From contig DATJFH010000346.1 in assembly GCA_035495815.1 (NCBI GenBank), positions 1 through 64,000 on the forward strand: DNA of 64,000 bases, in the 5' to 3' direction. Below, one piece after another: positions 33,218-43,575 of the stretch. Source of the stretch: DATJFH01 sp035495815 (GTDB lineage Bacteria > Acidobacteriota > Terriglobia > Bryobacterales > Bryobacteraceae). The notes under the pieces are model-generated. The model saw nothing but the letters and a program-made list of their open reading frames with translations, made no database searches and was not told the origin of the DNA. Numbering within the stretch: the first letter of the stretch is position 1; every line of letters starts with the position of its first letter. A program made the translations under genes and the position numbers.

Positions 33218-34765
33218 GTGTCGACACAGACGTTAGCTATCGCCGCCCCCGCTCCGCCCCGCCGCTGGGTCCGGCTTCTTGCGCCGTCGCTCGGCGACGT
33301 TTACTTCGTCACCTCGATACTCTGGCTGTTCGCCGCCGGAGCCTACGGGTGGCACGCCCTGCTGGCGGATGGAGACGTCGGCACGCACATCCGGATTGGC
33401 GATTACATCCTTGCCTATCACCGTGTCCCGACACACGATTTTCTGGCCTTTTCCAAGCCCGGCCAGGAATGGTACGCCTTCGAGTGGCTGACCGAGGTCC
33501 TCTTCTCCCGGCTGCACGCTTTCGCCGGGTTGAAGGGCGTCGTCCTCTTCTCGGGTGTCGTCATCGTGGCCTCCTACACCCTTCTCCTGTTGCAGTCGTT
33601 GTGGCGGGGCGGCAACATAGTCATTTCCCTCGTGCTGGTCCTGATGGCGGTCAACGCCTCGTCCATTCATTTTCTGGCTCGCCCCCATATCTTCACCCTG
33701 CTTTTCGTCTCTGCCGCCATGTGGCTCATCGCCGCGGACCGCCTGCGCCGCACCCCCGCGCTCTGGCTGATCGTCCCCATGGTCGTCGCCTGGACCAATC
33801 TGCATGGCGGGTTTTTCGTTCTGTTCGCGCTGCTCGGACTGCTGGTCGCCGGTTCGCTGGCCGAATGGGGGATTTGGGGGGAATTCGCCGCCCGCCGCAA
33901 GTCGGACGCCGTGCGCTACGCTTTGCTCGGAGCCGCCTGCGCCGCTGCTTCGCTGATCAATCCTTACGGCCTCAAGCTGCACCTGTTCCTGGTGGACTAT
34001 CTCCGTTCGGACCGCATCCGCGATGGCGTACGGGAGTTTCAGTCGCCTTCCTTTCGCGGAGAGAACATGTTGCTCTACATGGTCCTTCTGTTCCTGGCGC
34101 TGGCCCTCACCGGCGTTCTCCTCAGGAAGCGCCGCCTGACGGAAGTGCTCTGGCTCTGGTTCCTCGGTTACAATTCGCTGGTCTCGGTGCGGCACGTGCC
34201 GCTGTTCGCCATCGTCGCCGCGCCCATTCTGGCCGGGGAGATCACCGCGCTGTGGAGCCGCTGGGTACAGGCCCGGCCCTCCCGGTCGATTGCCCGCACG
34301 CTGGATGCGGTAACCGCTCAATACCAGTGCCGCGGGCTTAGCCTTGGCCTGTGGGCCCCGGCGGTGACGCTGTGGCTCGCCTTCAGCCAGGGCGCCGGCT
34401 GGCCCAGGGATTTCCTCGAGGGTCCCTTCCCGGTGAAGATCGTCGCCGCTCACGCGGATGAAATCGCCGCCTCGCGCGTCTTCACTTCCGATGGTTGGGC
34501 CGGCTACCTGATCTACAAGAACTATCCGCGCCAGAAGGTCTTCTTCGACGACCGTCATCACTACTTCGGAGAGCCCATCATCGGCGATTACCTCAAGATC
34601 GGCGGCGGCAGCCGTCAGTGGCGCGAATTGATGAACCGCTACGGTCTGGACCACGCGCTGGTCGGTTCCGATTCCCCGATCGCCTCTCTCCTCAGACTGG
34701 AGCCGGACTGGACTGCCGTGCAGGACGACGGTTCGGCCGTGCTGTTCCGCCGCAACGTCCGGTAG
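33218..34765 (+). CDS. Polytopic membrane protein, GT-C glycosyltransferase-like
   Basis: The 515-residue protein has about ten membrane helices followed by a C-terminal soluble domain of about 110 residues. The first large loop contains DGDVGTHIRIGDYILAYH and PTHDFLAFSKPGQEWYAFEWL, an acidic loop between helices 1 and 2 like that of GT-C (PMT/ArnT-type) transferases. FLARPHIFTLLF and WTNLHGGFF are further conserved-looking motifs. The C-terminal part has VFTSDGWAGYLIYKNYPRQK. Such proteins are often left as hypothetical. It may transfer lipid-linked sugars at the outer face of the inner membrane. The start is a GTG 38 bases after the small membrane protein gene. Confidence 0.75.
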   Translation: MSTQTLAIAAPAPPRRWVRLLAPSLGDVYFVTSILWLFAAGAYGWHALLADGDVGTHIRIGDYILAYHRVPTHDFLAFSKPGQEWYAFEWLTEVLFSRLHAFAGLKGVVLFSGVVIVASYTLLLLQSLWRGGNIVISLVLVLMAVNASSIHFLARPHIFTLLFVSAAMWLIAADRLRRTPALWLIVPMVVAWTNLHGGFFVLFALLGLLVAGSLAEWGIWGEFAARRKSDAVRYALLGAACAAASLINPYGLKLHLFLVDYLRSDRIRDGVREFQSPSFRGENMLLYMVLLFLALALTGVLLRKRRLTEVLWLWFLGYNSLVSVRHVPLFAIVAAPILAGEITALWSRWVQARPSRSIARTLDAVTAQYQCRGLSLGLWAPAVTLWLAFSQGAGWPRDFLEGPFPVKIVAAHADEIAASRVFTSDGWAGYLIYKNYPRQKVFFDDRHHYFGEPIIGDYLKIGGGSRQWRELMNRYGLDHALVGSDSPIASLLRLEPDWTAVQDDGSAVLFRRNVR

Positions 34766-34766
34766 C

Positions 34767-37700
34767 TCAGAACTCGAACTTCAAACTGGCCTGGAAAACC
34801 CGGTTTCCCCCGCGTCCCGATCCCGCCGTTCCGGTGATCAGACCCCCTCCACTCGCGTTGAACTGATGCTCCGGCACCAGGAAATTCGGGTGATTCAACG
34901 CGTTGAACGATTCGAGCCGGAACTGAATATTCTTCCGCTCTCCAAAGCGGAAGTTCTTCATCAGCCCCAGATTCGCGTACGCCAGCCCCGGCGCGTCGAT
35001 GATGCCCCGGCCGGAGTTGCCGTACACGAAAGGTTTGAAGCCGTACCGGTCCGCCGGACAGCCGACCGCAACCGAAACACACGCCGGCGTCTTCACGAAA
35101 TCCGTCACCAGGAACCAGGGATAGTCCACCCCCCGCCGCTGGCCTGGAATCGCCGCCGGAATTCCCTTGCCGATCCGGTTCGGTTTCTGCGACTCGCCTA
35201 AATTCAGATCGACCCCCGCCGTCACCGGCGTAATCGGAGCCCCCGTCGCCAGGAACGTCGTCCCGGAGAACTGCCAGCCCCCGACAATCCCCTGGCCGAT
35301 CCCGTGCGCCGAATTCAGGAACTTCTTTCCCCGCCCGACCGGCAGTTGCCACGAGAAACTGGCCGTCACCACGTGGCCCCGGTCCCAGTCCGAACGGGCC
35401 CGATCCAACCGGCGGTTGTTGATGTCCTGCGCCGCCGCCACCAGCCCCGCCGTCGACGTGCCATTGAGCTGCGAAGCGTCGTCGATCGACTTGCTGTAGG
35501 AATAATTGAAGCGGTAAAACGTGCCCCCCCGTCCCCGCCGCCGCAGCGATATCTGGCCGGCGTTGTAGATCGAATTGGAGTGGAACTGGAACTGGTTGAT
35601 CGCTCCGTTGAAGTAGGAGTACGGCCGCAGGTTGACGGCGGTGATCCCGGCCCGGTAGGCCGCCTCCGTCCGTCGCGGAAGGTTGATGTCCTTCAGCCGG
35701 CTGAGCTTCAGGCCCTTCGAGCCGGAGTAGCCGATTTCAATCGCCAGTCCTTTGCCCAGGTCGCGCTCGATCGTCAGGTTGAAACTCTGCATGTAGCCGG
35801 TCCGGCCGTCGATCTCGATTCCCGCGCTGGTGGTCGTGCCGCCCACCGCCAGGCGATCGGTCGGAAACGGATTGTCCAGCGTCACCAGGTCGGGCCGGTT
35901 TGCATTCCGCGAGTAGGTTTCCGTATTCGCGTACGGGAAGCTGTTCTGCAATGTGTTCCGGAACGGATTCAACAGGATCCCCGTGTAGAAGATCCCATAG
36001 CCGCCCCGCAGAACGGTCCTGCGGTCCTTGAACGGCGTCCACGCAAAGCCCATCCGAGGCGCGATGTTGTTGTAGTCCGGATTCACCAGCGATCTCGGTA
36101 AGCCTGCTTCCTCGGCGAACGTCACCCGCTCTTTCAGGTTCGCCTTCGCGACCACGTCCCGGATCGCCGGATCGTCGAAGACCAGCACCACCTTCCCGAT
36201 CTCCGGTACGAAGTTCGTGAGGTGGTCGTAACGGTCGGCCGGAATCATGTCGATTTCGTAGCGCACTCCCAGGTTCAGCGTCAGGTTCGGCAGAAGCTTG
36301 AAATCGTCGTTGAAGAAGGCCCCCATGCTGGTCGCGCGCAGATAATTCCGGTTCCATCCCACCGTTCGGGTCGCGGCGTTCAACTGCCCCAGCAGGAAGT
36401 CCGCCAGCGGAGCCGTGCTCCAGGACCCCGTGAAATTGAAAGTCCCCCGGTTGTTGTTGAAGTAGGGCTGGTTGAAACGCACGCGCGAGTGCTCGAACCC
36501 CCACTTCATGGTGTGGCGCGATTTGATCCACGTGAATTTCACCCCGTTCTGGATGTCGGTCACGTGATACTCGACCGGCACGTTCGCCGCGCAGCCGATG
36601 GAGGAATAATCGGTCACGTTGAACAGCGGGAACGCCACCAGGTCCGGATCCTGCGTCGGCCCTACCAGCCCCAGCTGCTCGGGAACGTTGATTCCCGCCC
36701 ACACGCAGTGCTGGCGGGTCGTGTTGCGGCTGAAGCCGCTGTGCAGCTCCACCAGAAACGACGGCGAGAACAGGTGCGTGTAGTCCAGCCCCATCAGCGA
36801 GCGATCGTCGTTGATCCTGTCGCCGAATTTCCCCAACGCGCTCCCGTTGTACGGCGCCGACGTGTTGTTGAAGCGGATCTGGTACCGGTATGACATCGAG
36901 TTGCTGGTGTTGAAACGATGATCGGCTTTGACGATAAAGCTGTCCCACTCGTCGTTGTCGTTGGCGTGCGTGATGAAATTGTTGCGCCGGTCGAGCCGGT
37001 TCGGCAGCGGATAATACTCCAGCAGTTTCACCGCGACGGGATGGAACCGGCTCTTGGGTATGATGTTGCCCGGAAACTGCGCCTTGCTCAGCGGATCGGT
37101 CACTTTCAGCGCCGACGCCGTCAGGCTGAACGATTCCGAGAAGTTGCCCTGCCTCTCGAGCAGCGACGGTACGTGCGTGATCTTCGTCGCCCCCACTGTC
37201 TGTTTGTAGCTCTCCCAGCTGAACATGAAGAACGTCTTGTTGTGGCCGTTATAAACCTTCGGCAGCCAGACCGGACCCGCCAGCGTGGCGCCGAATGAAT
37301 GGCGGTTCAGTTTCTGCTTTTCCTCGTCGAAAAATCCCCTGGCGTCGATCAGGTTGTTCCGGACGTACTCGAACAGGTCGCCGTGGAACTGGTTTGTGCC
37401 GGACCTCATCACCATGTTGAGAACGCCGCCCGCCAGCCGCCCGATCGATGCGTCGTAGCCGGAAACCTCCATCTTGAACTCTTGCATCGAACTCATGTTC
37501 GGCCGCGCCTGCGCCGCCGCCCCGCGCGAGCTCCGGTTGCTGAAGCCGTCCACGTAGAAATTCGTATCCGTCGACCTCGCCCCGTTGATCGATGCGAACG
37601 AACCCTGGCCGCCCTGTGCCGCCGGCAGCACCCCCGGCACCAGAAACGCCAGATCCGTGAAATCCCGCCCGTCGAGCGGCAGGTCCATGATCTCCTGCTG

Positions 37701-38111
37701 CACGATCACGTCGCCTTTGATGGCGCCGTTTTCCGTATTCAGCGGCGCGACCTCCGCCGTCACGCTGACCGATTCGTTCACCGACCCCACCGACAGCGTG
37801 ATGTCGTCGCGCAGCGATTGGCCGATTTCCAGCACGATCCCCGTTTTACTGTAAGCCTTGAAGCCGTCCATCTCGGCTTTCAGCTCGTATTTGCCGGGAG
37901 CCAGGTTGGTCAGCGTGAAGCTTCCCGAACCGTTGGTCTTGACGGTGCGATCGATCCCCGTTTCGATATTGCGGATCGTAATCCGCACTCCCGGCATCAC
38001 CGCCTGAGCGGTGTCTGAAACGGTTCCGGTTACGGTGGCGTCCTGTGCCGCCAGTCCGCACGGGAAGGCGGCAAGAAAACAGATTCCAGCTACCAGCCGA
38101 AAACGCGACAT
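34767..38111 (-). CDS. TonB-dependent receptor, Oar-like with carboxypeptidase-regulatory domain
   Basis: The 1114-residue outer-membrane protein has a signal peptide (MSRFRLVAGICFLAAFPCGLAA), an N-terminal carboxypeptidase-regulatory-like domain (about residues 25-110: VTGTVSDTAQAVMPGVRITI, LTNLAPGKYELKAEMDGF), a plug domain (MDLPLDGRDFTDLAFLVPG) and a long beta-barrel with aromatic-rich strands ending in a C-terminal Phe (ASLKFEF). It would import an unknown large substrate driven by TonB. The start is fixed by GGAGGGG six bases before the ATG at 38111. It converges with the GT-C-like gene with one base between the stops. Confidence 0.93.
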   Translation of the reverse strand: MSRFRLVAGICFLAAFPCGLAAQDATVTGTVSDTAQAVMPGVRITIRNIETGIDRTVKTNGSGSFTLTNLAPGKYELKAEMDGFKAYSKTGIVLEIGQSLRDDITLSVGSVNESVSVTAEVAPLNTENGAIKGDVIVQQEIMDLPLDGRDFTDLAFLVPGVLPAAQGGQGSFASINGARSTDTNFYVDGFSNRSSRGAAAQARPNMSSMQEFKMEVSGYDASIGRLAGGVLNMVMRSGTNQFHGDLFEYVRNNLIDARGFFDEEKQKLNRHSFGATLAGPVWLPKVYNGHNKTFFMFSWESYKQTVGATKITHVPSLLERQGNFSESFSLTASALKVTDPLSKAQFPGNIIPKSRFHPVAVKLLEYYPLPNRLDRRNNFITHANDNDEWDSFIVKADHRFNTSNSMSYRYQIRFNNTSAPYNGSALGKFGDRINDDRSLMGLDYTHLFSPSFLVELHSGFSRNTTRQHCVWAGINVPEQLGLVGPTQDPDLVAFPLFNVTDYSSIGCAANVPVEYHVTDIQNGVKFTWIKSRHTMKWGFEHSRVRFNQPYFNNNRGTFNFTGSWSTAPLADFLLGQLNAATRTVGWNRNYLRATSMGAFFNDDFKLLPNLTLNLGVRYEIDMIPADRYDHLTNFVPEIGKVVLVFDDPAIRDVVAKANLKERVTFAEEAGLPRSLVNPDYNNIAPRMGFAWTPFKDRRTVLRGGYGIFYTGILLNPFRNTLQNSFPYANTETYSRNANRPDLVTLDNPFPTDRLAVGGTTTSAGIEIDGRTGYMQSFNLTIERDLGKGLAIEIGYSGSKGLKLSRLKDINLPRRTEAAYRAGITAVNLRPYSYFNGAINQFQFHSNSIYNAGQISLRRRGRGGTFYRFNYSYSKSIDDASQLNGTSTAGLVAAAQDINNRRLDRARSDWDRGHVVTASFSWQLPVGRGKKFLNSAHGIGQGIVGGWQFSGTTFLATGAPITPVTAGVDLNLGESQKPNRIGKGIPAAIPGQRRGVDYPWFLVTDFVKTPACVSVAVGCPADRYGFKPFVYGNSGRGIIDAPGLAYANLGLMKNFRFGERKNIQFRLESFNALNHPNFLVPEHQFNASGGGLITGTAGSGRGGNRVFQASLKFEF

Positions 38112-38296
38112 CGGTTTCCCCTCCACCTGATAAATCAAGTGTGTCACGACAACTTGCTGGAAATATTATCACAGGGGCTGAGATTAGACGAGGCCGGCTC
38201 GACTATTTTGTGATTACCGAACGCAAACGAATACCTCTCTCCCGTCCGGGATCTGTCCCACGGAACTTCCCGCCCGCCGGCTGCGTTAATCACCGC
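38112..38296. other. Divergent promoter region
   Basis: These 185 bases lie between the large TonB-dependent receptor and the four-helix membrane protein. The minus strand contains GATAATATT and an AT-rich patch near 38160-38170 that could be a -10 region for the receptor, but no matching -35 was found. A short palindrome TGTC-GT-GACA sits just before the receptor's leader. Confidence 0.3.
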
Positions 38297-39580
38297 ATGG
38301 CCCCCCTTTCGTCTTCTCTTGGGACCCGGGAATTCAGTCCCATGCGCCCCATCGTCGGCGGCTTGTTTCTATCCAGTTGTCTGCTCTCGGTCGTTTCCTG
38401 GTACACGACACAGCAGGGAATGGCTCTCTACCTCTCCCCCTGGTTTGCACTGCTGGCGTCGCTCGGCGTCCAGACCGCCCTGGTGCTGGTTGCCTGGCTG
38501 ATCGGCTTCAGCAAGACCAACCGCGCGCTGCTGATCGCCGTCTACGCGATTACCTCGCTGATTTCCATCTCCTTTTCTTATGTCAGCCTCTACACCTGGT
38601 TCTCGGGAAAGGAGCGGCCCGCCGCCATCCAGCGCAAACTGTACGACGTACTCAACGATAACGCCGGGAAGGTCCAGCAGATGCTCTCCGCGGGCATCGC
38701 CGAGGGTCAGAAACATACCCTGGCTCTCGAAGAGATGACCGTCGCCGAAAAAGAGCACGGCTACATCTCCCGCGCCCAGGATTCCGACCCCTACCTGTCC
38801 GCCGTTCGCGAAGCCGTGGCGCGCGAGGCCACCTCCTACAGCGCCCGCAGTCCGGAGGGCTCCGGCGCCGGCCTGCGCTACACCGCCTTCGACCGCTACG
38901 CCAAGCTCGCGCGCCAGTCGGTCGACCGCATGCTGGAATCCCAGCGCAGCCTGGCCGCCCTTCGCGCGCAGCTCAAGCCCCTCGACCCCACCGAGAAGCA
39001 GCTTCGCGAGTATCGCCAGGTCTATGACGCCGTGCCCTGGAAGGATGTCGAGCAGTCCGCTCACCAGCCCGGCTTGGCGCGTCCTCCGCTTCCTAATTAC
39101 GCCGATTTCGTCGACCGCACCGTATCCGGACAGGAAGATCTGATGCTCGCCTTCGAGGAGGTATTCACGAAACCCACCCCCGTGCACTTGTTGTCCCTGT
39201 CGCTCGCTGCCTTCATCGACCTCATCGTCTTTCTGCTGGCCTACGCCTCGGGACCCTTCTTTTTCGGCGCGTCCGAGCAGCGCTGGTTTGCCGCCGGAGC
39301 CGCGCTCGAAGCCCTGGACCGCGAAATCTTCGTCAGGGATTTTCTGCGCAAGCTGACCCCCGGCGCGCGCGGCATGGCCCGCGTCGACGCCGCCGGATTA
39401 AGCCCCGGAGAGCAGCAGCTGTGCATGCTTCTGGTGGCCAGGAGCAAAGCCGTCGCCGGGGAAGAGGACGGCCAGGCCTTCTACATTCTCGACCCCGACG
39501 TCCACGAGCGCCTGCTCGATTCGATTGCCGCGTACGGGTTCCACCTCAAGGCTGCTGCCTCCACGCCGCGCCCGGCTTGA
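38297..39580 (+). CDS. Membrane protein with four helices and a cytoplasmic tail, unknown
   Basis: The protein of about 427 residues has three close N-terminal membrane helices, a long charged and partly coiled region of about 200 residues, a fourth helix (HLLSLSLAAFIDLIVFLLAYA), and a soluble C-terminal domain of about 110 residues. No known family was recognised. ATG 38297 is used; ATG 38342 (MRPIVGGLFL), directly before the first helix, is an equally good choice. Neither has a clear ribosome binding site. It is divergent from the TonB-dependent receptor and convergent with trmO, so it appears monocistronic. Confidence 0.7.
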   Translation: MAPLSSSLGTREFSPMRPIVGGLFLSSCLLSVVSWYTTQQGMALYLSPWFALLASLGVQTALVLVAWLIGFSKTNRALLIAVYAITSLISISFSYVSLYTWFSGKERPAAIQRKLYDVLNDNAGKVQQMLSAGIAEGQKHTLALEEMTVAEKEHGYISRAQDSDPYLSAVREAVAREATSYSARSPEGSGAGLRYTAFDRYAKLARQSVDRMLESQRSLAALRAQLKPLDPTEKQLREYRQVYDAVPWKDVEQSAHQPGLARPPLPNYADFVDRTVSGQEDLMLAFEEVFTKPTPVHLLSLSLAAFIDLIVFLLAYASGPFFFGASEQRWFAAGAALEALDREIFVRDFLRKLTPGARGMARVDAAGLSPGEQQLCMLLVARSKAVAGEEDGQAFYILDPDVHERLLDSIAAYGFHLKAAASTPRPA

Positions 39581-39596
39581 GCGTCCGGACGCCTGG

Positions 39597-40103
39597 TTAA
39601 CCGCCGCCGCGCTGGCTACCGGCGCGCGCCTCCGCCTCGCCCAGCCACCCGCGCCTCAGCCGCTCCACCGGAACATTCGACAAATACGGCTTGAGGTCCA
39701 GAATCGGTGTCCCTTCGAGCATGTCGATCCCCCGCACATGCAACGCCCGCCCCTCCCGGCCCAACAGTTCCACCACCGTCAACCCGATCGGATTCGGACG
39801 CCGCGGCGATCGCGTCGCGAACACGCCGTGCGCCCGGTCGTCGCTCGGCGGCGTGACCTCCAGGCTGAATCCCGCCGACCGGTCGAATGCCCAGATCACG
39901 TAAAGGTGAGAAAAGCCCTCGATATCCGCCAGCCCCGCTTCAAATTCGGGCCGTATCTCCAGATACCCTTCAGCCTCGTGCCTCGCCCCCAATCCCTTGG
40001 GAATTTCGTCAGTATTTCCGTAAGGGCTTCGCACATATCCGATCGGCTGCATGGACAAGACACCGGCCGTTCCTGTCGCAGGTCGTTCTTCTCTGGCATC
40101 CAT
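39597..40103 (-). CDS. trmO: tRNA (N6-threonylcarbamoyladenosine-37-N6)-methyltransferase TrmO
   Basis: The 168-residue protein is a single TrmO/YaeB domain: IGYVRSPY, the LYVIWAFDRS segment, GVFATRSPRRPNPIGLTVVEL split over the SAM-binding loop, and the C-terminal LEGTPILDLKPYLS motif. TrmO methylates t6A at position 37 of tRNAs reading ACN codons. ATG 40103 is chosen because AGGAT lies seven bases upstream; a later Met (40052, MQPIGYV) starts directly at the domain and is the alternative. It is divergent from the hypothetical gene at 40378 with 274 bases between. Confidence 0.9.
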   Translation of the reverse strand: MDAREERPATGTAGVLSMQPIGYVRSPYGNTDEIPKGLGARHEAEGYLEIRPEFEAGLADIEGFSHLYVIWAFDRSAGFSLEVTPPSDDRAHGVFATRSPRRPNPIGLTVVELLGREGRALHVRGIDMLEGTPILDLKPYLSNVPVERLRRGWLGEAEARAGSQRGGG

Positions 40104-40377
40104 GTTTACTATCCTAAGTCCGTCCGCCGCCCTCGCGCCCTGCTTCTGCCCCCGTATGGCGGGCGCCAAAAACGCCGGAAATGGACCGCATTTCAGTCAC
40201 GCCTTCCGAAAAAAATCTCATCCCCCGCCGCCCCTATCACTTACCTCCGGACTTCCCTCGGCCCGGCGCTGGTTCCGCTCCCGGCCGCGCTATCTTGAAG
40301 CCGAAAGCACTCGTGTAGCCGGCCCTCTTCGTCCGGATTCCACCGGACGCGGCCCCGGCCCCCAAGGAAACGCAACT
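40104..40377. other. Divergent intergenic region
   Basis: These 274 bases between trmO and the uncharacterised gene at 40378 contain no convincing coding frame. They should hold promoters for both directions, but no clear -35/-10 pair was found. A run of cytosines and adenines around 40200-40240 is notable only for its skew. Confidence 0.35.
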
Positions 40378-40938
40378 ATGGCAACACTCAAACAGATCGA
40401 GGCCAACCGGCGCAACGCGCTGAAATCCACCGGCCCCAAAACTCCGGAGGGAAAGGCGGCCGTCCGCCTCAACTCCCTCCAGCACGGCCTGCGCGCCGCC
40501 AGTCTCGTCCTCCCCGGCGAAAATCGCGAGGAGTTCGACCAGCTCTACGCCGCCCTCGAAGCCGACTGGCGCCCCCAATCCTCCACTGCCCGCATCTACC
40601 TCGAGCAGATGGCCGTCGCCCAGTGGAAACTCCGCCGCATCGAGCTTGCCGAAGCCAGCCTCCTCGCCCAGGACCTGCCCGCCTCCACCCAGATTCCGCT
40701 GCTCGACCGCCTCTCGCAGTCGCAGTGCCGCCTGGAGCGCTCTTTCTCCCGCGCCCAGCGTGAAATCGAGCGCTTGCAAGGCCCTCTGCCCCGGCAGCCC
40801 GCCCCCGAACTGCGGCCCGTAAACAATCTCGAACCCTCGGCCACGCGCGAAGACGGCCTGCCTCAACCCGCGCCCGTCACCAAATGGGTTTGCTCGTCCG
40901 CTCCCGCCTCCCCGCCGGCTTCCTCGCCCGTTTCATGA
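40378..40938 (+). CDS. Uncharacterised protein with N-terminal STGPKTPEGKA motif
   Basis: The 186-residue protein begins with QIEANRRNALKSTGPKTPEG and RLNSLQHGLRA, a motif seen at the start of many short proteins of unknown function in Acidobacteriota and Planctomycetes. A helical middle part follows (LYAALEADWRPQSSTARIYLEQM, split; KLRRIELAEASLL; LERSFSRAQREIERLQ) and then a Pro-rich tail. No signal peptide or membrane helix is present. The N-terminal motif looks nucleic-acid-binding by composition, but this is only an impression. AAGGAA lies about eight bases before the ATG. Confidence 0.78.
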   Translation: MATLKQIEANRRNALKSTGPKTPEGKAAVRLNSLQHGLRAASLVLPGENREEFDQLYAALEADWRPQSSTARIYLEQMAVAQWKLRRIELAEASLLAQDLPASTQIPLLDRLSQSQCRLERSFSRAQREIERLQGPLPRQPAPELRPVNNLEPSATREDGLPQPAPVTKWVCSSAPASPPASSPVS

Positions 40939-40994
40939 CGCCCTGCGAATCCGGTTTGATACCATGAGAGATTATCCGACCAGGGGCGCCGTTC

Positions 40995-41789
40995 TTGACC
41001 GATTCAGTCCCCGACATCCTCGCCCGAATTGTCGCCCGCAAGCGGCTGGAGCGGGGTCTTGCCTCCACCGGCCTTCCCGAATGGGAGCGCCGCGCCGACG
41101 CCTGCCGCAGCGGCCGTCGTGACTTCCGGGCCGCGCTCCTGTCGCGTTCGCCCGCCATCATCGCCGAGATCAAAAAGGCGTCTCCCAGTAAAGGCGTGAT
41201 CAGCTCCGCCTTCGATCCCGTTGCCCTTGCTCGCGAGTATGAAGCCGGCGGAGCCGCCGCGCTCTCCGTCCTCACCGACCAGCATTTCTTTCAGGGCAGC
41301 CTGGCCAACCTCCGCGACGCCCGGGCCGCCGTTTCGCTCCCCGTCCTGCGCAAGGATTTCACCCTCGACGAGTACCACGTCGTCGAAGCTGCCGCCCACG
41401 GCGCCGACGCCATCCTCCTCATCGTCGCCATTCTCGACGCCGCCCGTATCCGCGCGTTGCGGGAACTCGCCGAGAGCTACGGCATGGCAGCCCTGGTCGA
41501 AGCCCACGATGAAGCCGAAGTCGATACCGCGCTCGCCGGCGGCGCCCGCCTCATCGGCGTCAACAACCGCGACCTCAAGACTTTCGAGGTCAGCCTCGAA
41601 ACCTCGCTGCGCCTCGCCGGTCGTATTCCCCCCGGAATCGTCAAAGTCGCCGAAAGCGGGATCCGCTCCGCCGCCGACGTCGACCGCCTGCGCGCCGCCG
41701 GTTTCCAGGCCTTTCTCGTCGGCGAGCATCTCATGAAAGCCCCCAGTCCCGCGGCCGCCCTGCGGGCTCTCCTCAGCGATCCTGCATGA
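40995..41789 (+). CDS. trpC: Indole-3-glycerol-phosphate synthase
   Basis: The 264-residue TIM-barrel enzyme converts CdRP to indole-3-glycerol phosphate. Visible signatures are IIAEIKKASPSKGVI (catalytic Lys), LSVLTDQHFFQG, LPVLRKDFTLDEY, LVEAHDEAEVDTAL, IGVNNRDLKTF and VAESGIRSAADV. The start is a TTG at 40995; no ATG lies before the barrel and the N-terminal ILARIVARKRLE helix is normal for the family. It is the first gene of the aromatic amino acid operon and its stop overlaps the trpF start as ATGA. trpE, trpG and trpD are not in the window. Confidence 0.95.
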   Translation: MTDSVPDILARIVARKRLERGLASTGLPEWERRADACRSGRRDFRAALLSRSPAIIAEIKKASPSKGVISSAFDPVALAREYEAGGAAALSVLTDQHFFQGSLANLRDARAAVSLPVLRKDFTLDEYHVVEAAAHGADAILLIVAILDAARIRALRELAESYGMAALVEAHDEAEVDTALAGGARLIGVNNRDLKTFEVSLETSLRLAGRIPPGIVKVAESGIRSAADVDRLRAAGFQAFLVGEHLMKAPSPAAALRALLSDPA

Positions 41790-42378
41790 TGGTCAAAATC
41801 TGCGGCATCACCAATTCGGAAGACGCGCTGGCCGCCATCGCCGGAGGCGCCGCCGCGCTCGGCTTCAACTTCTATCCGGGCAGCCCGAGGTACATCGACC
41901 CGGACGCCGCCGCCTCCATCATCGACAGGCTCCCGGCCGGAATCTGGAAAGTCGGCGTCTTCGTCAATGAATCCCCGGACCGCATAACCGATATCGCCGC
42001 CCGCGCCCGATTGGACGTCGCCCAGCTGCACCAGGCAGGACGCGCCGTTCGCCTGTCCAATCTCCGCATCTGGCAGGCAGCCCAGGTGCATACCGGTTTC
42101 CGGCTCGCGGATATCGACCAGCTCGACGTCGAAGCCGTCCTGTTGGATACCCCGTCGGGCGCCGCCCACGGAGGCACGGGCCGCGCCTTCGACTGGACGA
42201 AAGCCGCCGGTCCCACCACCATGAAAATCATCCTCGCCGGAGGATTGGACGCGGGCAATGTACGGGAAGCCATCGCCGCCGTACACCCCTGGGGCGTCGA
42301 CGCCTGCTCCCGCATCGAATCTTCTCCCGGCCGCAAGGACCACGCGAAAATGGCTCAATTCCTGAAAGAAGCAACCAC

Positions 42379-42382
<4 letters not shown>
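41786..42382 (+). CDS. trpF: Phosphoribosylanthranilate isomerase
   Basis: The 198-residue enzyme isomerises phosphoribosylanthranilate to CdRP, the step before TrpC. It has the catalytic cysteine in VKICGITNSEDA, the GFNFYPGSPRYI loop, VGVFVNESPDRI, LDVAQLHQ and the catalytic-Asp region LLDTPSGAAHGGTGRAFDW. It is a stand-alone TrpF, not fused to TrpC as in E. coli. A second ATG follows directly (41789). ATGA overlaps couple it to trpC and trpB. The order C-F is the reverse of the pathway. Confidence 0.95.
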
Positions 42383-43572
<1,190 letters not shown>

Positions 43573-43575
43573 CCG

